A DNA stretch of 64,000 nucleotides. It comes from Propionivibrio hellwigii (GTDB lineage Bacteria > Pseudomonadota > Gammaproteobacteria > Burkholderiales > Rhodocyclaceae). Numbering within the stretch: position 1 is the stretch's first letter; each line of letters begins with the position of its first letter. The stretch covers positions 620,001 to 684,000 of the forward strand of contig NZ_JBEUWX010000002.1 of the NCBI RefSeq assembly GCF_041770905.1, read 5' to 3'. Shown here piece by piece: positions 53,475 to 61,835 of the stretch. A program made the position numbers and the translations under genes. The notes beneath the pieces are model-generated. The model was not told where the DNA came from and did no database searches. It saw only the letters and a list, made by a program, of their open reading frames with translations.

Positions 53475-53825
53475 TCAGAGGGCAATGCCCAGGCGATGTA
53501 GGAGCGGCAACATGAGCAAATACGTTCCGGAAGTCAGCGCGCACGAGGCCAGCAAGGACGGCCAGAAGCCCCAGCCGCGGGACAGAAAAACAGGCAGGCT
53601 CAGAAAAAGCGCCAGGGAAGGAATGACCAGCCAGAAAACCTGGCCAGACAAGGCGGCGATCGGCTCGGTTTTTCCTGTTTCGAGATACATCCAGATGAAC
53701 GCCAGCAGGGTTGTCACAGGCAAAGCGGCCAGTAACGCGGCGAGCGCGCTGTGCCGCTTGGCAATCTCCGAGATGGCTACGATCAGCAGCGCGGAAATGA
53801 AGATTTTGACGATGTAATACCCCAT
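53475..53825 (-). CDS. DUF3147-type small inner-membrane protein
   Basis: A 116-aa protein made of four hydrophobic segments (about 5-25, 28-48, 62-82 and 88-108) with few charges. The pattern YYIVKIFISALLIVAISEIAKR and PVTTLLAFIW is that of the uncharacterised DUF3147 family. It ends 75 bp before the thiS start on the same strand and may be co-transcribed. Function unknown. Confidence 0.75.
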   Translation of the reverse strand: MGYYIVKIFISALLIVAISEIAKRHSALAALLAALPVTTLLAFIWMYLETGKTEPIAALSGQVFWLVIPSLALFLSLPVFLSRGWGFWPSLLASCALTSGTYLLMLPLLHRLGIAL

Positions 53826-53911
53826 GGCGCGCCCTCACCCCTCACCGGCCGCGGGCAAGTCTGCACATGCAGCGCCGCACGCCCGATGCCGCGGCCGCAG
53901 CGCAGGGGGCT

Positions 53912-55474
53912 TTATTCCTGCGTTCCGGCCGCTTGCTTTGCTTCCGGCGCCTGAGCATTTGTCGCACGCCCTGCTGCCTCCGCTGCCTGTGTATCCGCTT
54001 GCGCATCCGCTTTCGTCTCCTCCTCCGCCGTCTGGCGCTTAAGGCCGCCGCCCAGCGCCTTGTACAGATCGGCCAGATTTTCCAGACGGGTCAGCTGGTT
54101 GGCGAGCAGTGCCGTATCGGCGCTGTAGCTGCTGCGCTCGGCATCGAGCAAATCCAGCGCACTGGATACGCCGTGCCGGTAACGCAGGCGTACCAGACGC
54201 AGGGTTTCGGCGTAGGCGCGGCTTTGCTTGAGCGTCGCGTCGTAGCGTTTATCCAGCTGCTCGCGTGCGACAAGCGCATTGGAAACATCGCGGAAAGCCG
54301 CCTGCACCGCGGCTTCATAATTGACGATCTGAATTTGCTGGCGAAGCCAGGCCGCGTCGAGATTGGCGACCTGGCTGCCCCAACTGAAAATCGGCAGGTT
54401 GATGCTGGGCGCGAACGACCAGGTACGGTTGCCGCCCGTGAACAGCCGGTTTAGCTCCGTCGATCCCGTGCCGATCGTTCCGGTCAGGCTGATGCTCGGG
54501 AAGAACGCGGCGCGCGCCGCCCCGATATTGGCGTTGGCCTGCTTCAAGGCATGTTCGGTAGCCCGGATGTCGGGGCGCTGGAGCATGACCTCGGAACTCA
54601 GCCCGGCGGGCAGGTGATCGAGCTTGTACTGCTTATCCAGCGGCAGCCCCTCGGGTAAATCGTCGGGCAGCGGCTGGTTGATCAATACCGCCAGCGCATT
54701 GACCGCCTGCTCCCGAGCCTGCACAGCCGCCGCATAGTCGGCCTTGGCCGACTCGATCAAGGCTTCCTGCTGGTGCAGATCGACGGCAGAAGCCACGCCC
54801 GCCTGGTGTTTCAGGCGCGAGAGTTCGTAGGTCTGTTCGCGCGTTTTGAGTACGTTCTGCGCCAGATTCATCTTTTCTTCGGCATAGCGCACATTGAAAT
54901 AGGCTTTTGCCACACTGCCCACCAAGGACAGATGAGTGGCGTCGCGGGTTGCCGCGCTATTGAAATAGCTCTGCAATGCGGCCTCCGCCATGCTGCGAAC
55001 ACGGCCGAACAGATCCAGCTCGTAGCCGGTAATGCCCAGCCCGACGGTGTAGGACTGGGCAACATACGATTTGCCGGTCGCGCTCAGGTCGCGCGCTACC
55101 CGCGCCCGCGTGCCGCTGCCGGAGGCATTGACGGCGGGGAGCAGATCGGCACGGGCAATCATGTACTGCTTGCGCACGGCCTCTGCATTCAGGGCGGCGC
55201 TACGCAAATCGGTATTGCGTTCTAAAGCCAGTTCGATCAGGCGATGCAGGCGCGGGTCAGCAAAGTAATCCTGCCAGCCCAGAGAAGCCGCCTGAATGCC
55301 CTTGCCCGGATACGTGTCGTACTTGAAGGTTTCCGGCACGTTCACTTTCGGCTGCTCGTAACCCGGGATCATCGCGCAGGCCGACAGAAATACAGGCAGC
55401 ATCAGCGGCAATGCCAGGCCGGCCAGCCGTGTTGCGACAGGCCTGGCCGTAGGTTTGAATTTAACGGTTTTCAT
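53912..55474 (-). CDS. RND efflux outer-membrane lipoprotein (NodT/OprM-like)
   Basis: A 520-aa outer-membrane channel component with a lipobox (FLSAC, Cys near residue 33) and duplicated OEP domains (about 65-270 and 290-480) containing GYELDLFGRVRS and FAPSINLPIFSWG. It ends in an Ala/Glu/Lys-rich tail of about 40 residues that is longer than normal. It is the third gene of a three-gene efflux operon: MFP (58766), RND pump (55503) and this channel. Confidence 0.92.
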   Translation of the reverse strand: MKTVKFKPTARPVATRLAGLALPLMLPVFLSACAMIPGYEQPKVNVPETFKYDTYPGKGIQAASLGWQDYFADPRLHRLIELALERNTDLRSAALNAEAVRKQYMIARADLLPAVNASGSGTRARVARDLSATGKSYVAQSYTVGLGITGYELDLFGRVRSMAEAALQSYFNSAATRDATHLSLVGSVAKAYFNVRYAEEKMNLAQNVLKTREQTYELSRLKHQAGVASAVDLHQQEALIESAKADYAAAVQAREQAVNALAVLINQPLPDDLPEGLPLDKQYKLDHLPAGLSSEVMLQRPDIRATEHALKQANANIGAARAAFFPSISLTGTIGTGSTELNRLFTGGNRTWSFAPSINLPIFSWGSQVANLDAAWLRQQIQIVNYEAAVQAAFRDVSNALVAREQLDKRYDATLKQSRAYAETLRLVRLRYRHGVSSALDLLDAERSSYSADTALLANQLTRLENLADLYKALGGGLKRQTAEEETKADAQADTQAAEAAGRATNAQAPEAKQAAGTQE

Positions 55475-55502
55475 TGTTCGTATCCTCTGGCTGCGCTGAG
55501 CG

Positions 55503-58500
55503 TCAAGATTCCTGGTTTTTAGAATACTTCAGCCTGTTTCTCAGGCGTTTCACCGCCACCCGCACCTGCCGCGTCATCGGCGAAGGCTTCGTGTTATGGA
55601 CGCGCGATCCGTGTTCGGCGGCAAATTCCAGCTCGTGCTGGCTGGGTTTGAAGAATTTGCGCACGACCACGTAGAAAAGCGGCACCAGGAAGATCGACAG
55701 CAATGTGCCGACCAACATGCCCCAAAACACGGCCGTACCGATGGCACGCTGGCTGGCGGAACTGGCGCCTGTCGCGATATATAGCGGCACTACGCCGAGA
55801 ATGAAGGCGAACGAAGTCATCAGGATCGGGCGGAAGCGCAGGTGCGCGGCCTCCAGCGCCGCTTCAATGGCGCTCTTGCCTTCGGTCTGCAAATCCTTGG
55901 CGAACTCGATGATCAGAATGGCATTCTTTGCACTCAGTCCCATCACCGTCACCATCCCGATGGTGAAGTAGATGTCATTGCTGTAACCGCGCATCAACGC
56001 GCCCAGCCCGACGCCGAGAATGCCCAGCGGCACGACCAAAATCACGGCGAACGGAATCGACCAGCTTTCATACAGTGCCGCCAACACAAGAAATACGGCC
56101 ACGGCGGCAAAAGCGTAGAGCATCACCGTCTGCGAAGAGCCTTTCGCCTCTTCACGCGACTGGCCGCCCCATTCCAGGCTGTAGCCCTTCATTTCATCGA
56201 CCAGACGTTTTACTTCGGCCATCGCTTCCCCTGTCGATTTGCCAGCCGCCGGCGCGCCGGTGATCTTCATGGCCGGGTAGCCGTTGAAGCGCTCGCTTTG
56301 CTCGACTCCGAGCGACCAGGAGACGCTAGCGATGGTAGACAGCGGCACGGCAACGCCCTGGCTGTTCGGCACGGTCAAGGCCAGCACATCCTCAGGCTGC
56401 ATACGCGCCCCGGCTTCGGCCTGTACGATCACGCGCTGCAAGCGGCCTTTGTTCGGGAAGTCATTGATATACGAGGACCCCAGCGCCGTCGCCAGTACGG
56501 AACGGATACTGGCAAAACTGATGCCCTGCGCAGCGGCGGCTGGGCGATCAATCTCGATCTTCAGCTGCGGCGCATCTTCCAGCCCGCTGGCGCGCGTGTT
56601 CTGCGGATCAAACATGGCGGAATTGGCGCGCATCTTGCCCAGCAGTTCGTTGCGTTTGGCAAGCAAGGCTTCATGCCCCTGGCTGTTGCGGTCCTGCAGA
56701 TAAAAACTAAACCCTGAATCGTTCCCCAGTTCCATGATTGGCGGGGGATTGATGGCAAATGCAAAACCATCGCGCACCGTCCCCATCAGCGCACCGGTCA
56801 GTTTGCCGGCCACCGACTGCGCATCGCTGCCCGGCGCCATGCGTTCATCCCAGTTCTTGAGTATGGCAAATCCCATCGCCATGTTCTGGCCATTCCCCGA
56901 GAAGCTAAATCCCGACACGGTGATGATGTCCTTGACTTCCGGCATGGAGAGCGCGACCTTGGTCAGGCCATCCAGCGTGGCATCGGTACGCTCTTTCGTC
57001 GCGCCGGCCGGCAACTGCACGCTGACCATGATGAATCCCTGATCTTCTCCCGGCAGAAAGGCGGTCGGCAAACGCATGACGAGGAGCACCGCGCCCGCTG
57101 TCAGAGCGATATATATCAGACTCATCGAAAACGCTTTGCGCACCACCTTGCCGACCGTCGATGAGTAGCCATGCGTGCTTTTTCCGAAAACGCGATTGAA
57201 CCAGCCGAAAAAACCCTTCTTTTCTTCATGATGGCCTTTTGCGACCGGCTTGAGCAGGGTCGCGCACAAGGCCGGCGTCAGCGACAGCGCCAGAAAAGCG
57301 GAAAATCCGATGGCAAACGCCATCGTCAGCGAAAACTGGCGATAAATATTGCCGGTCGCACCGCTGAACATCGCCATCGGCACGAAGACGGAAATCAGCA
57401 CCGCCGTGATGCCAACCACCGCACCGGAAATCTGCCCCATCGCCTTCTTGGTTGCTTCTTTCGGCGGCAGTCCTTCCTCAGACATGATCCGCTCGACGTT
57501 TTCCACGACCACGATGGCGTCATCCACGACGATGCCGATGACCAGCACCATGGCGAACATGGTCATCACGTTGATCGACATACCCAGGGAAGAGATGGCG
57601 GCGAATGCGCCAAGCAGCGAGATCGGCACCACGATGGTCGGGATGATGGTGTAGCGGAAATTCTGCAAGAAGACGAACATCACGATGAACACCAGTCCGA
57701 CAGCCTCAAACAGCGTACTGACCACCTTCTTGATGGAGAGCGCCACGAACTGCGAGGTGTTGTAGGGCGATGTCCATTCCACCCCTTCCGGAAAGAAGGG
57801 CTTCAGTTCATTCATTCTGGTTTCCACCGCTTTTGCCGTCGCCAGCGCATTGCCGCTGTTGGATAGCAAAATAGCCATCCCCGCATTCGGCTTGCCGTTC
57901 AGGCGCGAAGAGGTTCCGTAAGCCTGACTGCCCAGCTCGATACGGGCCACGTCTTTCAGATAGACGTTGGCGCCTCCCGCCGTCGAACGCAGCATGATCT
58001 CGCCGAATTCCTCAGGCGTTTTCAACTGCCCTTCCGCCGTGATGGTCGCGGCGATCTGCTGCCCGGCATGGGCGGGCTGTGCGCCTAGCGAACCGGCCGA
58101 GATCTGCGCGTTTTGTGCGGAAATCGCCGAGGAAACATCGGCAAATGACAGGTTGTAATTTTTCAGCTTCTGCGGATCTACCCACACGCGCATGGCGCGC
58201 TGCGCACCGAACAGGTTGACGTCGCCCACACCGTCAATGCGCTGCATCTCGGGAACGACGTTACGCTGGGCGTAATCCAGCATGTCCGCCACGCTCTGCG
58301 TATCGGAAGAGAGCATGACGATCATCAGGAAGTTGGAGCGCGCCTTGGCGACGGTCACGCCGTATTGCTGCACGATGGACGGCAAAAGCGGCGTGACTTC
58401 CGACAGCTTGTTCTGCACATTCACCTGCGCCAGATCTTCGTTGGTTTCCGGCGTAAAGGTCAGCGTCACCGTGCCGCGCCCACTTGAATCGGCGGACGTC

Positions 58501-58736
58501 GACATGTAATCAAGTCCATCCACGCCGAACATATTGCGTTCAATGACCGCCAGCACGCTGTCTTCCATCACCTGTGCGGAAGCCCCGGGGTACGTCGCAG
58601 TCAGCGTAATGGTCGGCGCAGACACCTTGGGATACTGGGCGATCGGCAGTTTGGCGATGCCCAGCCCGCCGGCAATCATAATAAAGATGGCAACCACCCA
58701 GGCAAAAATCGGGCGGTCAATAAAAAATCTGGCCAT
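55503..58736 (-). CDS. RND multidrug efflux transporter (AcrB/MtrD-like)
   Basis: A 1077-aa inner-membrane proton-drug antiporter of the HAE1 group. The N-terminal MARFFIDRPIFAWVVAIFIMIAGG, the GFVFIVMFVFLQNFR region, the TM4 GIVVDDAIVVVENVERIM with paired Asp for proton relay, and the second half's repeat of twelve-helix topology (YGMVTVMGLSAKNAILIIEFAK) are evident. It has a C-terminal charged tail of about 40 residues. It lies 29 bp after the membrane-fusion gene on the same transcript. Confidence 0.95.
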   Translation of the reverse strand: MARFFIDRPIFAWVVAIFIMIAGGLGIAKLPIAQYPKVSAPTITLTATYPGASAQVMEDSVLAVIERNMFGVDGLDYMSTSADSSGRGTVTLTFTPETNEDLAQVNVQNKLSEVTPLLPSIVQQYGVTVAKARSNFLMIVMLSSDTQSVADMLDYAQRNVVPEMQRIDGVGDVNLFGAQRAMRVWVDPQKLKNYNLSFADVSSAISAQNAQISAGSLGAQPAHAGQQIAATITAEGQLKTPEEFGEIMLRSTAGGANVYLKDVARIELGSQAYGTSSRLNGKPNAGMAILLSNSGNALATAKAVETRMNELKPFFPEGVEWTSPYNTSQFVALSIKKVVSTLFEAVGLVFIVMFVFLQNFRYTIIPTIVVPISLLGAFAAISSLGMSINVMTMFAMVLVIGIVVDDAIVVVENVERIMSEEGLPPKEATKKAMGQISGAVVGITAVLISVFVPMAMFSGATGNIYRQFSLTMAFAIGFSAFLALSLTPALCATLLKPVAKGHHEEKKGFFGWFNRVFGKSTHGYSSTVGKVVRKAFSMSLIYIALTAGAVLLVMRLPTAFLPGEDQGFIMVSVQLPAGATKERTDATLDGLTKVALSMPEVKDIITVSGFSFSGNGQNMAMGFAILKNWDERMAPGSDAQSVAGKLTGALMGTVRDGFAFAINPPPIMELGNDSGFSFYLQDRNSQGHEALLAKRNELLGKMRANSAMFDPQNTRASGLEDAPQLKIEIDRPAAAAQGISFASIRSVLATALGSSYINDFPNKGRLQRVIVQAEAGARMQPEDVLALTVPNSQGVAVPLSTIASVSWSLGVEQSERFNGYPAMKITGAPAAGKSTGEAMAEVKRLVDEMKGYSLEWGGQSREEAKGSSQTVMLYAFAAVAVFLVLAALYESWSIPFAVILVVPLGILGVGLGALMRGYSNDIYFTIGMVTVMGLSAKNAILIIEFAKDLQTEGKSAIEAALEAAHLRFRPILMTSFAFILGVVPLYIATGASSASQRAIGTAVFWGMLVGTLLSIFLVPLFYVVVRKFFKPSQHELEFAAEHGSRVHNTKPSPMTRQVRVAVKRLRNRLKYSKNQES

Positions 58737-58765
58737 TTAGCGCATCCTTCCTTATCTTATGTTTC

Positions 58766-60046
58766 TTATTGTTTTTTAGAAGAGGCCTCGGTAGATCCGG
58801 CCGCCCCGCCAGACGAACCGGCGTGAGCCGAGTCAGCCGCACCCGCCGGCGCGGCGGCCGGTGTTCCCGTCGGCGTCCATTCCTTCGGCGTCACCTTTTT
58901 CGCGCCCATCATGCCGGCAATCATGGTGCCATCGACAATCACCTTGTCGCCATCCTTGAGGCCGTCGGAAATGATCCAGTTGTTCCCCTGCTGCTGCGAG
59001 ATTTTAACCACGCGCGGCTCCATGCCGCCTTCGGCATTGACGATCAGCACGGTATCTTTCTGGCCGCGCGTAACCGCCTTTTGCGGCACCGAGAAGGCGT
59101 TGGCAATGCTCGCCTGCGGCAGGCTGACGCGCACGTAGAGTCCCGGCAGCAGCACGTTATCAGGATTAGGCACTTCGGCACGCAGCGTTACCTGTCCGGT
59201 CGACTCATCCACCGTCGGATCGGCAAACAGCAAGCGCCCTTTATGGGCGTATTCCTTGCCGTTTTCCAGCTTGATGCTGACTTCCACGCCGCCATCGACC
59301 GCTTTCATTTTTCCGTCCGCCACATCCTGGCGCAGTTGCATCACGTCGTTGGCCGACTGCGTCAGGTTAACGTACATCGGACTCGTTTGCTGGATGTTGG
59401 CCAGCACCGTCGCGCTGTTCGCGCTGACCAGCGCCCCTTCGGAAACCTTGGACTGACCGATGTAACCGGAAATCGGCGCGGAAATGCGCGAGTAATTCAC
59501 ATTGATCTGCGCCGATTTGACGGCCGCATTGGCCGATTTGACGGCCGCTTCAGCAGAACGCTTGGTCGCAACCGCCGCATCGTATTCCTGCTTGCTGATG
59601 GCATCCGCCTCGACCAGCGGTTTGTAACGGGATATGTCGGCACCGGCCTTGGCCAGTGATGCCTGCGCGCTGGCTAACTGTGCGCGGGCGCTTTCCAGGC
59701 TGGCGAGGTAGGTGGCATCTTCCAGCTGGTACAGCGCCTGCCCCGCCTGAACGTAGCTGCCTTCCTTGAACAAGCGTTTTTTGAGGATGCCGCCAACCTG
59801 CGCGCGCACATCGGCAGAACGGAAGGATTCCAGACGCCCCGGCAGATCGGCGCTGACAAGAATGTCCTGTGGGTGCACCGTCACCACCCCCACCACAGGC
59901 GCGGGCGCCTGACCGCCGCCACCGTGGCCGCCTCCGCCGCCCGCTTTCTGCGCGGAACCTCCGTCCTTACCGCAGGCCGACAAAGCCAGTGCCGCCGCAA
60001 CAGCCAGCACCGCTGCACAGAGCGTCCGGGAAGCATGCAAATTCAT
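58766..60046 (-). CDS. RND efflux periplasmic adaptor (AcrA/MtrC-like)
   Basis: A 426-aa membrane-fusion lipoprotein. The lipobox is LALSAC (Cys near residue 22), then a Gly/His-rich linker, biotinyl-lipoyl halves around a coiled-coil hairpin (VRAQVGGILKKRLFKEGSYV ... AAVATKRSAEAAVKSANAAVKSAQINVNYSRISAPISGYIG) and a barrel (PNPDNVLLPGLYVRV). The tail is Ala/Gly/Ser-rich. ATG 60046 with an upstream ggag fits the signal-peptide start. It is divergent from the TetR gene at 60336. Confidence 0.93.
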   Translation of the reverse strand: MNLHASRTLCAAVLAVAAALALSACGKDGGSAQKAGGGGGHGGGGQAPAPVVGVVTVHPQDILVSADLPGRLESFRSADVRAQVGGILKKRLFKEGSYVQAGQALYQLEDATYLASLESARAQLASAQASLAKAGADISRYKPLVEADAISKQEYDAAVATKRSAEAAVKSANAAVKSAQINVNYSRISAPISGYIGQSKVSEGALVSANSATVLANIQQTSPMYVNLTQSANDVMQLRQDVADGKMKAVDGGVEVSIKLENGKEYAHKGRLLFADPTVDESTGQVTLRAEVPNPDNVLLPGLYVRVSLPQASIANAFSVPQKAVTRGQKDTVLIVNAEGGMEPRVVKISQQQGNNWIISDGLKDGDKVIVDGTMIAGMMGAKKVTPKEWTPTGTPAAAPAGAADSAHAGSSGGAAGSTEASSKKQ

Positions 60047-60244
60047 TTTTCTTGTCTCCAATCCATCAATCCATATTTCGTAATCAGCTGTCCGCCGGAC
60101 AAGCATCCCGCAGAACCGATACGGCCAATGCGCGCCGTCCATCACGCTTTGCAGACCCGAATTCCCAGACAGAATTCACTGAAAAATACAGGCATATCGG
60201 AACTCCGCAAACAACATACGACGAGGCGATCATTTTTTCAAACG

Positions 60245-60300
60245 GTCGCAATTATACATTCATGCTTGTATGTTGCGTACATTCTTTTCTATAATCACGG
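60245..60300. promoter_or_regulatory. Probable operator/promoter of the efflux-tetR divergent region
   Basis: Within the 289-bp divergent spacer, tacattcatgcttgtatgt followed by tgcgtacattc (about 60254-60284) forms an imperfect AcrR-like inverted repeat with acat/atgt arms. The placement between the two starts fits autoregulation by the TetR protein. Promoter hexamers are not assigned. Confidence 0.55.
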
Positions 60301-60335
60301 CGTTTTTTACAGGAAAAAGCCACACACGAGACGCT

Positions 60336-60971
60336 ATGAAACGAACCAAAGCCCAGGCCTTGCAGACCCGAGAGCATCTGATGTTGGCCGCCCTTGACGT
60401 CTTCCATCGCCACGGCGTCTCACGCGCATCGCTGAACGAAATTGCGCAGGCGGCCGGTATGACGCGCGGCGCGCTGTACTGGCATTTCAAGAACAAGGAA
60501 GCGTTGTTCGAAGCGCTTTTTCAGCATCTTTTTGACGACTTGGGGCAAAAACTCGATGCCGATATTCGCCACAGCACACCCAATATGCTGGAAAATGTGC
60601 GCCTGGCGCTGATCAATCACTTCGAGCGCATTCTGCACAATGAAAACCACCGCAAGTTTTGCCATATTCTGCACCTGATGTGCGAGCACACCGTACAGAA
60701 CGAGAGCATCATTACGCTGATGCGCCGTTACCAGCAGATGTGGCGGCAACTCATCCACGACGCCCTGAAGCTTTGCGTCGCACAGGGTTCGTTGCCCAAA
60801 AATCTTGATGTCGATCTGGCGACCGTGTATTTCAAATCCACCGTCTTCGGACTGACGCACCAATGGCTGCTGGCGCCCGAGCGATTCAGCCTCGACATTA
60901 CCGCCGCCCGCATCACCGACGCCACCATCGACACCTTGCAAAACAGCCTCGCCTTACGCCGGCCCGAATGA
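60336..60971 (+). CDS. TetR-family efflux repressor (AcrR/MtrR-like)
   Basis: A 211-aa TetR regulator. Residues about 10-55 form the helix-turn-helix with the strong motif ASLNEIAQAAGMTRGALYWHFKNKEALFEAL. The C-terminal half is the AcrR/TtgR-type ligand-binding domain (MRRYQQMWRQLIHDAL). ATG 60336 is preferred to a 22-codon longer frame. It should repress the divergent tripartite efflux operon and itself. The next gene arsC starts 167 bp downstream. Confidence 0.92.
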   Translation: MKRTKAQALQTREHLMLAALDVFHRHGVSRASLNEIAQAAGMTRGALYWHFKNKEALFEALFQHLFDDLGQKLDADIRHSTPNMLENVRLALINHFERILHNENHRKFCHILHLMCEHTVQNESIITLMRRYQQMWRQLIHDALKLCVAQGSLPKNLDVDLATVYFKSTVFGLTHQWLLAPERFSLDITAARITDATIDTLQNSLALRRPE

Positions 60972-61138
60972 ACCCGAATGGAGCAAGCCCTCCCGCCCCA
61001 TGCGCCGGAGGGCCAGACGAAGCCGGTTTTTCCAGCAATCCACCGGCTGCAAGATGCCTGCAACGGTTGTCAAAATGCCCCTTACAAGGCAAAGATCAAG
61101 GCATAGATCACCCCGCCAACCCCTATGAGTTTCTGCCC

Positions 61139-61504
61139 ATGAACACCATTACCCTTTACCACAACCCCAAATGCAGCACCTCGTGCAAGGCACTGGCGCT
61201 ACTGCGCGAACGCGGCATCGAGCCGGTCATCGTCGAATACCTGAAAACGCCGCCCAGCCGCGCAGAATTGGCAGCCATAGCCGCCGCAATGGACGGCCCG
61301 CCGGAAATGCGCGTGCGCGCCCTGCTACGGACCAAGCAGCCTGAATATCTGGCGCAGGGACTAGATAACCCGGCGCTGAGCGAAGCGCAATTACTGGATG
61401 CCATGCTGGCTACGCCGGTGCTCATCAACCGCCCCATCCTCGTCACGCCCAAGGGAGCGCGTCTCGGCCGCCCGCTGGAGCGCATTCTCGAAGTGCTGCC
61501 CTGA
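61139..61504 (+). CDS. arsC: ArsC-family arsenate reductase
   Basis: A 121-aa glutaredoxin-linked protein. The active-site region TLYHNPKCSTSCKALALL carries the catalytic Cys near residue 12, and the C-terminal VLINRPILVTPKGARLGRPLERIL is the family signature. Such proteins reduce arsenate or act as YffB/Spx-like oxidoreductases. The CSTSC in place of the usual CSKSR leaves the exact substrate open. No other ars gene is present. Confidence 0.88.
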   Translation: MNTITLYHNPKCSTSCKALALLRERGIEPVIVEYLKTPPSRAELAAIAAAMDGPPEMRVRALLRTKQPEYLAQGLDNPALSEAQLLDAMLATPVLINRPILVTPKGARLGRPLERILEVLP

Positions 61505-61835
61505 AGCCCTTGTAAACAGGGCATTTCCGAAGGGGTGCCCGGAAACGCCCTATCCACGCGGGTTTCAGCGGGGCGCTGCAAAAGCTTAGTAGCAGCTCAA
61601 CTTTGCCAAAAGACAAGGCGGCAAGCGGCAAGCAATGCTCCCTAGTACGGCAAGGCCAGGCCAACACAGCAACGCCGTGTTTTGGCAAAGGAAGGCGCTA
61701 TCTTCAGAGGGGTGCCCTGAAACCCTTATAAACAGGGCGTCTCCGAAGGGAGTGCCCGGAAATGCCCTATCCACGCGGGTTTCAGCGGCATGCCCCGACG
61801 GCATGCCGTACCCGCTGCCACCCGGTTCAGGCGCT
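61505..61835. repeat. GC-rich short repeats around MITE-like element
   Basis: This 331-bp spacer holds two units of the family (for example tgaaacccttataaacaggg / tgccctatccacgcgggttt at 61500-61575 and 61720-61795) flanking the MITE-like element 61601-61690. The same units flank the copy at 2.3-2.6 kb. No ORF is credible. Confidence 0.72.
61601..61690 (+). mobile_element. MITE-like 90-bp element, copy 2
   Basis: Perfect 11-bp terminal inverted repeats (ctttgccaaaa / ttttggcaaag) bound a 90-bp non-coding sequence. The interior matches the reverse complement of 2428-2516. No transposase is present, so mobilisation would need a factor elsewhere. Confidence 0.55.
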
